Assembly (NCBI GenBank): GCA_963710725.1
Contig: CAVQBJ010000008.1
Coordinates: forward strand, 372,001 to 436,000
Reading direction: 5' to 3'
DNA: 64,000 nucleotides
Origin: CAVQBJ01 sp963710725
GTDB taxonomy: Bacteria; Actinomycetota; Thermoleophilia; Solirubrobacterales; Solirubrobacteraceae
Shown here: positions 42,297-51,367 of the stretch, in pieces
How positions within the stretch are numbered: the stretch's first letter is position 1
Layout: each line of letters starts with the position of its first letter
The notes under the pieces: model-generated
Told to the model about the DNA's origin: nothing
The model's input: only the letters and a program-made list of their open reading frames with translations
The model's database searches: none
Position numbers and translations under genes: made by a program

Positions 42297-43472
42297 ATGA
42301 ACGTGTTCCGCCGGCTTCCGCTCTCCCGTTTGATCGTTGTCTGCGCGGCCGTCGTGGCGCTCGGCACCGGCGTCGCGGTCGCCAGCTCCATCGGCTCCGG
42401 GACACCGCCCCCGCCCGAGTCCCTCGCCCAGGCGATCCACCAGGCCCTCGCCGCCACGCCGGTGAGTGGCGTGACCGCCGACGTGACGTTCACGAACTCG
42501 CTCCTGCAGGACGGCGCCTCGGCGGGGAGCTCTCCGCTGCTCGCCGGCGGCAGCGGCCGCCTGTGGGTGACCGCAAGCGGCCAGGCGCGCCTCGAGCTGC
42601 AGTCGAGCGGCGGCGACACCGAGATCTATTACGCCAACGGGACGCTCTCCTACTACGACCCGAGCAACGGCGGCACGCTCTACCACGTCGTGCTGCCGAG
42701 CCACGCCGGATCGTCTCCAGGGTCGACGACGGCGTCTGGGGACACACCGCCGACCGTCGACGCGATCCAGCAGGCGATCGATCACCTCATGCAGCACGCC
42801 TCCGTCGCAGGAGCAACCCCGAGCGTCGTCGCCGGGCAGCCGGCCTACGAGGTGCGCGTCGCGCCAAGTCGGAACGGCGGCCTGTTCGGCGGCGCCGCAC
42901 TGTGGTGGGACGCGGCGCACGGCGTGCCGCTCCAGGTCGCCGTCTACGCGGTGAACGACCCGAGCCCGGTCCTGCAGCTCGGCGCGACGAGCATCAGCTA
43001 CGGTCCGATCGATCCGTCGGTGTTCACGCCGCCGGTCGCCGCGAAGGTCCAGACGATCGACCTCTCGTCGCACGCGGGCCAGTCGAGCGGCTCCGGCTCG
43101 GGATCGAGCGCCGCGCCGCCGACGCTGTCGTTCACCCCGTCCGAGCCCGCGTCGCTCGACGGCCAGACGCTGACGAGCACCCGCCTCGTGCACTGGAACG
43201 GTCATGCGGCCGAGCTGCTGTTCTACGGCCACGGACTCGGCGGGCTCGCCGTGCTCGAGCGCCAGGCGCAGGCCGACGCCTCTCCGACGGGCGGCGGCCC
43301 GGGCGATCAGTCGGGACCGAGCCTGCCGACGGTGAACGTGAACGGGGCGACGGCGACTGAGATCCCCACCGCGCTCGGCACGCTCGTGCAGTTCACCCGC
43401 GGCGGGGTGTCCTACACGGTGGTGGGCTCGGTGCCGACCGCCGACGCCGTGCGGGCGGCCGACGGCCTCTGA
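42297..43472 (+). CDS. Exported LolA/RseB-like protein upstream of ABC exporter
   Basis: 391 residues. A signal anchor lies at ~11-31. The region ~40-230 has the alternating beta pattern of LolA/MucB-like lipid-binding folds (G-R-L-W-V-T-A-S-G-Q-A-R-L-E, I-Y-Y-A-N-G-T-L-S-Y-Y-D, L-W-W-D-A-A-H-G-V-P-L). A low-complexity Ser/Gly linker separates a second C-terminal beta domain (~275-385). No catalytic residues. It is 26 bp ahead of the ABC ATPase, so it may hand substrate to, or sense stress for, that transporter. Confidence 0.68.
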   Translation: MNVFRRLPLSRLIVVCAAVVALGTGVAVASSIGSGTPPPPESLAQAIHQALAATPVSGVTADVTFTNSLLQDGASAGSSPLLAGGSGRLWVTASGQARLELQSSGGDTEIYYANGTLSYYDPSNGGTLYHVVLPSHAGSSPGSTTASGDTPPTVDAIQQAIDHLMQHASVAGATPSVVAGQPAYEVRVAPSRNGGLFGGAALWWDAAHGVPLQVAVYAVNDPSPVLQLGATSISYGPIDPSVFTPPVAAKVQTIDLSSHAGQSSGSGSGSSAAPPTLSFTPSEPASLDGQTLTSTRLVHWNGHAAELLFYGHGLGGLAVLERQAQADASPTGGGPGDQSGPSLPTVNVNGATATEIPTALGTLVQFTRGGVSYTVVGSVPTADAVRAADGL

Positions 43473-43498
43473 GCGGGTCGGGCGCGCCCGGATCGACC

Positions 43499-44530
43499 GT
43501 GAGCGACCCACCGGGCACAATGATTGAGCCGGAGATCGACGACGGTGCGCTGCCCGTTCGCGCGCGCGGGCTCGTCAAGCGCTATGGCGACATCGTCGCC
43601 GTCGATCACGTCGACCTCAACGTGCGCGTCGGCGACGTGTACGGGTATCTCGGCCCCAACGGCGCCGGGAAGACGACGTCGCTGCGGATGGCGCTCGGCC
43701 TCATCAGGCCGACGGAGGGTGCGGTCACGCTGTTCGGTCGCGACCCGCTGCTCGACGGAGCGCGGGCGCTCGACGGCGTGGCGGGCTTCGTCGAGGCGCC
43801 GCGCTTCTATCCGTATCTGAGCGGCCTGACTAACCTGAGGCTGCTCGCCTCACTCGATGGCGACGGCGCCCTCTCGCGAATCGACTCGGCGCTGGCGACC
43901 GTCGACCTCGCGCCCCGCGCCCGGCATAAGGTCGGCGGCTACTCCCACGGGATGCGCCAGCGCCTCGGCATCGCCGCAGCGCTGCTGCGCGCGCCGCGTC
44001 TGCTGATCCTCGACGAGCCCGCCACCGGCCTCGACCCCGCGGGGATGCGCGACATGCGGCTGCTCATCCGTCGCCTCGCGAGCGAGGGCATCACCGTGCT
44101 GCTCTCCAGCCACCAGCTCGCCGAGGTCGAGGAGGTCTGCGATCGCGTGGCGATCATCCGCAGCGGTCGCGTCGTCTACGAGGGCGCGCTCGCCGACCTC
44201 AAGCACAGCGCGGCCAGCGGCTATCACCTCCGTACGAACGACGACGCCACGGCGCTGCGCGTGTGCCAGGCCGACGCCGCGCTGCGCGACGTGCGCGACG
44301 GCGGCGACGGTGTGCACTTCAGCGCGGCCGAGACCGACGTCGAGCGTCTGTCGGTCGCGCTCGTCGAGGCCGGCGTGGCCATCCGCGCGCTCGCGCCGCT
44401 GACCGTCTCGCTGGAGGATCTCTTCTTCCGCCTCACCGAGGGCGAGACGCCCGCGCCCGGCGACGCCGCGGCGACCGGGGACAGCCGCGGCCCTGCCACG
44501 GCGAGCGTGGCCGGAGGCGAGCAGCGATGA
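43499..44530 (+). CDS. ABC transporter ATPase (ABC-2 exporter type)
   Basis: 343 residues. Walker A G-P-N-G-A-G-K-T-T, signature Y-S-H-G-M-R-Q-R-L, Walker B L-L-I-L-D-E-P-A-T-G-L-D-P, and the switch histidine in L-L-S-S-H-Q-L. The C-terminal ~95 residues are the accessory domain common in drug/bacitracin-type exporters, plus a disordered tail. The GTG at 43499 is the longest start; an ATG at 43520 is also possible. It overlaps the permease gene by ATGA. Confidence 0.93.
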   Translation: MSDPPGTMIEPEIDDGALPVRARGLVKRYGDIVAVDHVDLNVRVGDVYGYLGPNGAGKTTSLRMALGLIRPTEGAVTLFGRDPLLDGARALDGVAGFVEAPRFYPYLSGLTNLRLLASLDGDGALSRIDSALATVDLAPRARHKVGGYSHGMRQRLGIAAALLRAPRLLILDEPATGLDPAGMRDMRLLIRRLASEGITVLLSSHQLAEVEEVCDRVAIIRSGRVVYEGALADLKHSAASGYHLRTNDDATALRVCQADAALRDVRDGGDGVHFSAAETDVERLSVALVEAGVAIRALAPLTVSLEDLFFRLTEGETPAPGDAAATGDSRGPATASVAGGEQR

Positions 44531-45399
44531 GCGCGACGGGAGCCGCGCCTTCGCTCGCCGGGGCACCGCCGCGCGTGGGACGGCGCCCCGGGACGCTGAC
44601 CGTTCTGCGGTGGGAGCTGCGCAAGCTCCGCGCTCAAAAGCGGACGTTCCTCGGTCTCGGCGCCGCGGTCGTGTTCCCGCTGCTGTTCGTCGTGCTCGCC
44701 GCGAGCCGGCATGCGCACGGCGGCGACACGCCGTTCGCCGCCCAGGTGCGCGAGACAGGGCTCGTGACCCCGCTGCTGATGCTCCTGTTCGGCTCTGGAT
44801 TCCTGTTCCCGCTCATCGCGGCGCTCGTGTCGGGAGACATCATCGCGAACGAGGACCAGAACGGCACGCTCAAGACGATCCTCACCCGCTCGGTCGATCG
44901 CGGTCAGGTCTTCGCCGGGAAGCTGCTCGCAGCCACGGTGTACACGATCGCCGGCCTGTTCACGGCGATGCTCACCGCGCTCATCGCCGCAACGATCGCC
45001 TGGGGGCTGCATCCGGTCATCACGCTCTCGGGCACGCTCGTCTCTCCCGGAGAGGGGCTCAAGCTCATGTTCTTCGCCTATCTCGTGTACCTCATCCCGA
45101 TGCTGACGGTGGCGTCGATCGCGCTGCTGCTGTCGGCGACGACGCGCAACAGCGCAGCGTCGGTCGTGGGCGCGCTCGTGTTCACGCTGCTCGAGGAGCT
45201 CACGCAGATCATCCCGGGGCTGGGGGGGCTGCAGCCCTACCTCCTCCCCAACCAGTTCCAGGCCTGGCAGGGGTTCCTGCGCGTGCCCACGGACTGGGCC
45301 CCGATCGGCCATTCCGCGTGGGTGTGCGCGCTGTACGCCTTACCGGCCTGCTTCGTCGCCTATCTCGTGTTCGTGCGCCGCGACGTGACGGGCGGCTGA
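44527..45399 (+). CDS. ABC-2 type permease
   Basis: 290 residues with six hydrophobic segments (first at ~42-60, last near the C-terminus) and the typical large loop with E-D-Q-N-G-T-L-K-T-I-L-T-R-S. It pairs with the preceding ATPase to export an unknown substrate. The 4-bp overlap signals translational coupling. Confidence 0.9.
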   Translation: MSATGAAPSLAGAPPRVGRRPGTLTVLRWELRKLRAQKRTFLGLGAAVVFPLLFVVLAASRHAHGGDTPFAAQVRETGLVTPLLMLLFGSGFLFPLIAALVSGDIIANEDQNGTLKTILTRSVDRGQVFAGKLLAATVYTIAGLFTAMLTALIAATIAWGLHPVITLSGTLVSPGEGLKLMFFAYLVYLIPMLTVASIALLLSATTRNSAASVVGALVFTLLEELTQIIPGLGGLQPYLLPNQFQAWQGFLRVPTDWAPIGHSAWVCALYALPACFVAYLVFVRRDVTGG

Positions 45400-45406
45400 G
45401 CGCGAG

Positions 45407-45967
45407 CTACGAGCGCCCGCGCCGGCTCGCCCCCGCCGTCTTGGCGCTGCGGGAGGTCGACGCCTTGGCGGCGGTCTTGCGTGGCGTCGCCGCTGCGGCG
45501 GGCTTGGCGCTCTTCGCGGCCGGCCTGGCGCTCTTCGCGGCCGGCTTGGCGCTCTTCGCGGCCGGCTTGGCGCTCTTCGCGGCCGGCTTGGCGCTCTTCG
45601 TCGCCGGCTTGGCCGACGACGCGCGGCGCGTCGCAGCGGCGGACCGCGTCGACGCCGGCTTGGCCGCGCGGCCCCGCCTCGAGTTGCTCGCGGCGGCAGA
45701 CTTGACGTCCTTCTGGAGCCGCTCGAGGTCCCGCCGCACGAGGTTGCTCATCTTCGTAACTCCGCGGTGGGCGTCGCGCACGAGCTTCGTGACGTCGCGA
45801 CGGAGGTCCGACGCGCCGGCGCCGAGGCTGCCGCCAACGCGTTCGAGGTCCGCCTGGGCGGCCTCCAGCGACTTCGTCACCCGGCTGATCGCCTCGCTCT
45901 GCTCGGTGCGCTCACGCACGGACTTCGCGGCTCGCGACAGATTGGGTGCCTTCTTGATCGTGGGCAT
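45407..45967 (-). CDS. Histone H1-like/Lys-Ala-rich protein with coiled-coil N-terminus
   Basis: 186 residues. Residues ~10-90 are a charged, coiled-coil-prone region (Q-A-D-L-E-R-V, L-V-R-R-D-L-E-R-L-Q-K-D-V). The C-terminal half is very basic and low in complexity, with a seven-residue repeat K-P-A-A-K-S-A in about five copies, as in histone H1-like nucleoid proteins. It may bind DNA or polyphosphate; binding is inferred from charge. Repeat number could vary between strains. Confidence 0.78.
   Translation of the reverse strand: MPTIKKAPNLSRAAKSVRERTEQSEAISRVTKSLEAAQADLERVGGSLGAGASDLRRDVTKLVRDAHRGVTKMSNLVRRDLERLQKDVKSAAASNSRRGRAAKPASTRSAAATRRASSAKPATKSAKPAAKSAKPAAKSAKPAAKSARPAAKSAKPAAAATPRKTAAKASTSRSAKTAGASRRGRS
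45501..45626. repeat. 21-bp coding tandem repeat
   Basis: The unit GGCTTGGCGCTCTTCGCGGCC begins at 45501, 45522, 45543, 45564 and 45585, with a partial copy at 45606. Period 21 bp equals seven codons, so slippage changes the protein length in frame. Confidence 0.95.
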
Positions 45968-46234
45968 ATCGACGTTCCCTTCGGGTGGAGGACGTGCGAA
46001 GCCGAGCGTGGATCCGCCCGGCGAGCCTATGCGACCTGCAGGCGTGATGCCAGCGGCGACTGCCGCAGCAGCTGTTGGGGAAGACTACGGGTCGCGCGGA
46101 CGCATCGGACGGAAGTCTCGTGGATGGCGGGTTGCGTGCGGGCGACTACCGATCCGAGCGCGCAGGCCAGACGGATGCTCGATGGTTCCCGTGCGGTGAG
46201 CATCCTTTCGTGAGCGACCGAACGGGAGCCGGAC

Positions 46235-47605
46235 ATGCCACGTCGCACGGCGGAGCAGGCACGCGGGTTTCGTGACCGCCGCGATGCCGGGCGCCAGCTC
46301 GGCGCGGAGCTGGCCAAGCGCCACTACGAGCACCCGGTCGTGATCGCGCTGCCGAGGGGTGGCGTGCCGGTCGCCTTCGAGGTGGCGCGGGCGCTCGCCG
46401 CGCCGCTCGACGTGCTCGTCGTGCGCAAGGTGGGCGCCCCGGGCAACCCGGAGTTCGGCATGGGCGCGATCGCCGAGGGTGGCGTGCGCGTCTTCAACGA
46501 GACAGCGCTGCGATCGCTGCAGATCAGCGCCGAGGAGCTCGCGCACGCCATCGAGCGGGCCGAGCGCGAGCTCGGCGAACAGGCCGCGTACTACCGCGAC
46601 GTGCGCGCGCCGGTGGACCTCGCCGGCACGACGGCGATCGTCGTCGACGATGGATTGGCCACCGGCGGCACGGCTCGGGCGGCGCTGCGCGCGCTGCGCG
46701 CGCGCCAGCCCGCGCGACTCGTGCTCGCCGTGCCCGTCGGCGCGCGCGAGTCCATCCAGGATCTCGCCGGCGAATGCGACGACGTCGTCTGCCCGTTCGT
46801 GCCGCCGACGATGTGGGCGATCGGCTATTGGTACGAACGCTTCGGGCAGACCTCGACGACGGAGGTCGACAAGCTGCTCGCGGCGGCGGCGGCACAGCCC
46901 GACGGGCATCGCGACGATCTCGAGCCGATGGGCGCAGCGGCGAGCGAACCGCCGATACGTCGCGAGGTCCGGATCTCGGTGGCCGGCGGCGACGAGATCG
47001 TCGGCGATCTGAGCGTGCCCGACGCTGCCGCCGGCGTCGTCGTGTTCGCCCACGGCAGCGGCTCGAGCCGGCACAGCCCGCGCAACCGAGACGTGGCGGC
47101 GGCGCTCAACGCGTGCGGGCTGGCGACGCTGCTCGTCGATCTGTTGACGCCGATCGAAGAGCGTTCGCGGGCATTCGTGTTCGACATCGAGCTGCTGGCG
47201 GGACGGCTCGTCGCGGCCACGCGGTGGGTGGGAGAGCAGCGCGAGCTCGCCGGCCTTGGCCTCGGCTACTTTGGCGCCAGCACCGGCGCCGGCGCCGCGC
47301 TGTGGGCCGCCGCCGACCTCGGCGAGCGCGTCCAGGCGGTCGTCTCGCGAGGTGGTCGCCCCGACCTCGCCGCGCCGCGGCTGTCGGAGGTGCGCTCCCC
47401 CACGCTGCTCATCGTCGGCGGCCGCGACCCCGTCGTCGTCGAGCTCAACCGCAAGGCGCTCGCACAGCTGCAGTGCGAATCCACGCTCGAGATCGTGTCC
47501 GGCGCGACGCACCTGTTCGAGGAGCCCGGCACGCTCGAGCAGGTCGCGCGGCTCGCCGCAGCGTGGTTCACCGCCCACCGAGAGAGCGCCGGCCCGGCGG
47601 CGTGA
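46235..47605 (+). CDS. Phosphoribosyltransferase fused to alpha/beta hydrolase
   Basis: 456 residues. Residues ~10-215 are a type I phosphoribosyltransferase with the PRPP loop V-V-D-D-G-L-A-T-G-G-T-A. Residues ~235-450 are a dienelactone-hydrolase-like fold with the nucleophile in F-G-A-S-T-G-A-G, an aspartate in G-G-R-D-P and a late histidine (G-A-T-H-L-F). The fusion occurs in other bacteria but its substrates are unknown. The 267 bp upstream hold no other gene. A GC hairpin follows its stop. Confidence 0.88.
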   Translation: MPRRTAEQARGFRDRRDAGRQLGAELAKRHYEHPVVIALPRGGVPVAFEVARALAAPLDVLVVRKVGAPGNPEFGMGAIAEGGVRVFNETALRSLQISAEELAHAIERAERELGEQAAYYRDVRAPVDLAGTTAIVVDDGLATGGTARAALRALRARQPARLVLAVPVGARESIQDLAGECDDVVCPFVPPTMWAIGYWYERFGQTSTTEVDKLLAAAAAQPDGHRDDLEPMGAAASEPPIRREVRISVAGGDEIVGDLSVPDAAAGVVVFAHGSGSSRHSPRNRDVAAALNACGLATLLVDLLTPIEERSRAFVFDIELLAGRLVAATRWVGEQRELAGLGLGYFGASTGAGAALWAAADLGERVQAVVSRGGRPDLAAPRLSEVRSPTLLIVGGRDPVVVELNRKALAQLQCESTLEIVSGATHLFEEPGTLEQVARLAAAWFTAHRESAGPAA

Positions 47606-47620
47606 GCATGCCGCCCACTA

Positions 47621-47648
47621 GGAAAGCCCCGCCGAAGCGAGGCTTTCC
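47621..47648. terminator. Bidirectional hairpin between hydrolase fusion and rnpB
   Basis: GGAAAGCC and GGCTTTCC form the ends of a long stem with an inner CGC/GCG and a CGAA loop. It separates convergent transcripts. No strong U-tract on either side, so termination strength is uncertain. Confidence 0.6.
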
Positions 47649-47652
47649 CGTA

Positions 47653-47990
47653 GCAGGCCGATAAGCCGGATTCTGTCGTTGAGCAGCCATCTATCTGAGC
47701 GGCCTACCTGGACCTCGGCGGGCAGCCTGCAAGCGGTCCTGTTTGGCCTTGCATCGGGTGGGGTTTACCCAGCCGCCGCGTCACCGCGACGCTGGTGCGC
47801 TCTTACCGCACCATTTCACCCTTACCCGGCCCCGCCGCTCACGTGGGGCGGCGCGGCGGGCGGTTTCGTTTCTGTGGCACTTTCCCGCGGGTTTCCCCGG
47901 GTCGGTCCCCCGACCACCTCGCCCTGTGATGTCCGGACTTTCCTCGAAGCAACTCGCTGCTGCGAGCGCTCCGCGGCTGCCTGGCCTGCG
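47653..47990 (-). ncRNA. rnpB: RNase P RNA
   Basis: The minus strand carries the universal blocks GAGGAAAGTCCGGAC (47945-47931) near the 5' end and ACAGAATCCGGCTTA (47676-47662) near the 3' end, with internal GGTAAGGGTGAAA and ACCCCACCCG elements. The closing helix P1 is GCAGGCC at ~47989-47983 with GGCCTGC at 47659-47653. This ribozyme trims tRNA 5' ends. Length ~338 nt fits bacterial type A. Confidence 0.95.
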
Positions 47991-48055
47991 CAGCCACCGT
48001 AGCGCGCCAGCGAGCGTCTGTGAAGACGCCGGCGCGCGCTCCGTGTCCCCGGCGG

Positions 48056-48322
48056 CTAGCTCAGATGACTCCCGCAGTCGCCACACGTGCCGCCGGCCCG
48101 CCGCGACCCGGACTCGCCGGCGGGCCGCAGCGGCCCGTCGCAAGCCGGGCAGCGAACGGTCTGGCCCGCGGACAGGCCCTCCCATACGCCGGTGATCAGC
48201 TCATCCAGCGTCAGGCCTCCGCGCGCCGGCGACGGCGCCCACGCGGCGCCGCTCGGACTGCCGCTTCGATCGCTACGCGCTCCCGTGCGGGATGACGGGT
48301 GCTCGAGCAGCAGGGCGCTCAT
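48056..48322 (-). CDS. Small zinc-ribbon protein coupled to lexA
   Basis: 88 residues. A disordered N-terminus leads to L-T-L-D-E-L-I-T-G-V-W-E-G-L and a C-terminal zinc ribbon C-P-A-C ... C-G-D-C. Its ATG overlaps the lexA stop (ATGA), so it is probably part of the SOS-regulated transcript. Function unknown; DNA or protein binding is possible. Confidence 0.72.
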   Translation of the reverse strand: MSALLLEHPSSRTGARSDRSGSPSGAAWAPSPARGGLTLDELITGVWEGLSAGQTVRCPACDGPLRPAGESGSRRAGGTCGDCGSHLS

Positions 48323-48945
48323 GGCACGCTCCGGAAGACGCCGACGACGCGCCCCATGATGCGGACCTCGCGACTGCGAATCGGCTCCATCGTCTCGTTC
48401 TCGGGCTGCAGGCGCACGTGATCCGACTCGCGGAAGAACCGCTTCACGGTCGCCTCCTCGCCGACGAGCGCGACCACGATCTCGCCGTCGTTCGCCGTGT
48501 CCTGGCGCCGCACGACGACGAAGTCGCCCTCGAGGATCCCCGCGTTCTTCATCGAGTCGCCGCGGACCCGCAGGATGTACTCACCCTCGCCCCCGCCCGC
48601 GACCTCGGGGACCGTGATGTACTCCTCGATGTTCTCCTCGGCGAGGATCGGTTGGCCGGCGGCGACCGAGCCGACGAGCGGCAGGCCGCCCGAGGTCACG
48701 ATGTTGCGCACGCTGTCGACCGCGTTCCCCACGGCGCGATCGAGCAGCTCGATCGCGCGCGGCTTGGACGGGTCGCGTCGGAGCAACCCGATCTTCTCGA
48801 GGTTGGCCAGGTGCGCGTGCACGGTCGACGACGACGCGAGGCCAACAGCCTTTCCAATGTCACGCACGGTGGGCGGGTACCCGTATCGCGCCGAGTACTT
48901 GCGGATGAAGTCGAAGATCTCCTGCTGGCGCTTCGTCAAATCCAT
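48319..48945 (-). CDS. lexA: LexA SOS repressor
   Basis: 208 residues. The N-terminal winged helix (L-T-K-R-Q-Q-E-I-F-D-F-I ... G-Y-P-P-T-V-R-D-I) binds SOS boxes. The C-terminal S24 peptidase fold has the cleavage site A-A-G, the nucleophile in R-G-D-S-M, and the lysine in A-T-V-K-R-F. I start at the ATG at 48945, which gives the conserved M-D-L-T-K-R-Q; the longer frame to 49029 would run through the operator. Confidence 0.97.
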   Translation of the reverse strand: MDLTKRQQEIFDFIRKYSARYGYPPTVRDIGKAVGLASSSTVHAHLANLEKIGLLRRDPSKPRAIELLDRAVGNAVDSVRNIVTSGGLPLVGSVAAGQPILAEENIEEYITVPEVAGGGEGEYILRVRGDSMKNAGILEGDFVVVRRQDTANDGEIVVALVGEEATVKRFFRESDHVRLQPENETMEPIRSREVRIMGRVVGVFRSVP

Positions 48946-48985
48946 TTCCACGGGACTCCCCATTGACTCGAACGGCTCGCACAAA

Positions 48986-48999
48986 CGAACATGTGTTCG
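48986..48999 (-). promoter_or_regulatory. SOS box of lexA
   Basis: Perfect palindrome CGAACATGTGTTCG, the actinobacterial/Gram-positive LexA site, about 40 bp before the lexA start. Predicts autoregulation and DNA-damage induction of lexA and the coupled zinc-ribbon gene. Confidence 0.93.
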
Positions 49000-49073
49000 T
49001 ACAGTAGCGCCGCCATCCGACGGATGCAAGGACAGGCTCGGGCCCAGGCACCGCGGCTATACTCCGCGCCTCT

Positions 49074-49158
<85 letters not shown>

Positions 49159-49163
49159 TCACA

Positions 49164-49190
49164 AAAAGGCCCCGTTTAGCGGGGCCTTTT
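49164..49190 (+). terminator. Intrinsic terminator of the tRNA-Leu gene
   Basis: AAGGCCCCG-TTTAG-CGGGGCCTT followed by TT, six bases after the tRNA end. Confidence 0.9.
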
Positions 49191-49192
49191 CG

Positions 49193-49574
49193 CGTCTGAG
49201 GGATGTTCAGTCCAGGCTCGATTCGACTCCGTGGGCGCTCGTGACGACGACCACCGCAATCGTGACTACGCGGCGATCGCTCAGCGCCGCGCCGCCGTCG
49301 GCGGTTTCGACCGCGAGGACGCGCATCCGAGCCGTTCGCCGCTCGTGCTCGACGAACGCCGTTTCACGGCGCGCGAGGCAGTGCCTCAATCTGGGCGAAC
49401 ACGCGCAGATGGCAGGAAAGCGCCAAGCGCCGCAAGGCCCGCAACCACACGGCCCAGATCGAGGTCGGAGACGTCGTCATGCTGCTCGAGGGGCAGGATC
49501 TCGAAGCCTCGACAAGCACACGCGATGGCCGTCGCAGGGGCAGGCGTCAGCGTGCTCGTGCGACGACGCGCGGC
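49193..49574. other. Intergenic, no gene supported
   Basis: About 380 bp between the tRNA terminator and the 3' end of the esterase gene. Open frames exist but have no domain, start site or codon bias. A stretch read as W-Q-E-S-A-K-R-R-K-A-R-N-H on the plus strand (from about 49405) has a protein-like look and could be a remnant, possibly of a mobile element inserted near the tRNA; this is weak. Confidence 0.5.
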
Positions 49575-51164
49575 TCAGCTGCCGGTGATTCCGGCCCAGA
49601 AGCCGCACTGGTGCTCACTGGCAAAATTCGTGATCAGGTGATTGCCAACGCTGGTGAGGACCATCGTCTGGGGCGATGAGCTCGACCACTGTGGCCAGGC
49701 CGTACCGCCGATCGCTCCCGGCTGCCCGGTGCTGGCAAAATTGGTCCAGGCGTTCACCATCTGTGCCGACAGCCCGCTCTGGGCGGCAGTGAGGGTGCCC
49801 AAGCTGAACAGGTAGGAGACCTCTGAGAAGTGCATGTCACCGAGTGGCATGAAGGGATCCAGGTTCGAGAACGGGGGATTCGGGTCGGCGAACTCGTATC
49901 TCCACACCTGACCTCCCGTGGCGCTCGCGTGGTTGGCGACGTACTCCGCCGGACAGGCAAAGTAGCCGTCGGTCACCAGCTGCCCCTTGGCGAGATCGGC
50001 GGCGCCGTACGCGGAAACCGGATACTGGGCAAGGACGCTGCTCGCGTTCGAACCGAACGTCTGCTGGACGTACGCGGCGTACTGGGCCGGCGTGAGCGCG
50101 CTCAGATGGGGCAGCTCATCGAACAGGAAGACGAAGAGCCGTCCCTCGTTCAGGTTGCTGCCGATGAGCATCGGCACGTGATCGTAGGCGCCACTGCTCC
50201 ACGCATCCTGGAGCGTGTGCGTCTCGACGTAGCCGTCGACGTCGGGTCCCCACGTCGTTGCGAGGGTGTTCAACTGCTCCGAGGGATCGCTCAGGAGCTT
50301 CGAGGCCGGCAGCGCTCGCAGGCAGGCGACCATCGTCGCCGGGTCCGGACACCCCACGCGCGTCGCGAACGCCTCGCTTCGCGCAACCATCGTCGCCTCG
50401 CTCACCGGCTGAAGTCCCTCGCCCGCGCACGAGCCGCTCTCGCTGATCGCCCGCTCAAACAGGCCGGCCGCCAGCGGCGAGGTGAGCTGCTCACAGACGC
50501 TGTTGCCGCCGGCCGACTCCCCGAAGATGGTCACGTTGTCGGGGTCCCCGCCGAAGGCCGCGATGTTGCGCTGGACCCACTGGAGCCCCGCCTGCTGGTC
50601 CATCAACGCATAGTCCCCGGAGGTGTGGCCGGGACTCTCGCTGTCGAGTCCGGGCAGGGCGAGGAAGCCGAACGGACCGAGTCGGTAGTTCAGTTCGACG
50701 ACGATCGCCTTGCCGGTGTCGACGATCGGGGCCGGGTTATACATGCTGTTCGAGCCGAACAGGTAGGCGCCGCCGTAGATCCACACCATCACCGGAAGGT
50801 TGTGCGAGACCGCGGCGGGCGGCGCGTACACGTCGAGGCCGAGACAGTCCTCGTTCGTCGAAAGGATCGCCTGTGGGCACGGCGAGGAGTGCGAGAACGC
50901 CAGACGCACGCCCCACGCCGCTGGCGGCACCGGCGCGTGAAACCGCAAAGCGCCGGACGTAGGCTGAGCGAACGGTATTCCGAAGAACGTGCGCATCGTC
51001 GAGCTCGCCGAACCGAGCACCCAGCCCTTGTCGGTGTGGATGAACGTTCCCGAGGAGTCCGCCGGCGAGACCGCGGGCGTGGCCAGGAACACAAGCGCGA
51101 GTACGACCGTCGCGGCGACCATTGAGCCGCCGAGCCGTAGCCGCCCGGAACCGTCAGCACGCAT
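49575..51164 (-). CDS. Secreted type B carboxylesterase
   Basis: 529 residues. Signal peptide ~1-36. The triad is visible: serine in F-G-E-S-A-G-G, acid in S-N-L-N-E-G-R, histidine in G-D-M-H-F-S-E-V. The family hydrolyses esters, including para-nitrobenzyl and cholesteryl-type substrates. It opens a run of lipid-related genes to the right. Confidence 0.92.
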   Translation of the reverse strand: MRADGSGRLRLGGSMVAATVVLALVFLATPAVSPADSSGTFIHTDKGWVLGSASSTMRTFFGIPFAQPTSGALRFHAPVPPAAWGVRLAFSHSSPCPQAILSTNEDCLGLDVYAPPAAVSHNLPVMVWIYGGAYLFGSNSMYNPAPIVDTGKAIVVELNYRLGPFGFLALPGLDSESPGHTSGDYALMDQQAGLQWVQRNIAAFGGDPDNVTIFGESAGGNSVCEQLTSPLAAGLFERAISESGSCAGEGLQPVSEATMVARSEAFATRVGCPDPATMVACLRALPASKLLSDPSEQLNTLATTWGPDVDGYVETHTLQDAWSSGAYDHVPMLIGSNLNEGRLFVFLFDELPHLSALTPAQYAAYVQQTFGSNASSVLAQYPVSAYGAADLAKGQLVTDGYFACPAEYVANHASATGGQVWRYEFADPNPPFSNLDPFMPLGDMHFSEVSYLFSLGTLTAAQSGLSAQMVNAWTNFASTGQPGAIGGTAWPQWSSSSPQTMVLTSVGNHLITNFASEHQCGFWAGITGS

Positions 51165-51367
51165 GCGCTCCTCCTCCCTAGGTCGACGGCTTCGTGGCGC
51201 CGCCGCGTATCTCAGCGTACCTTATAATCATGGTGCGCGCAAACCTGCGGACACGGCCGGTGGAGCTGCCAGCGCCCGCACGGCGCCGCGTCTGTGGCTT
51301 GTGTTGGGCTCGACGGCTACCGTCGCAGCGCGGCGAGCCGAAGCGGCCGGCCCCCGCCGACTTCGGG

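Noticed and set aside
49231..49641. Possible small protein or transposase remnant right of tRNA-Leu
   Set aside because: No domain, no ribosome site and unusual composition; only a short protein-like stretch, too little to call.
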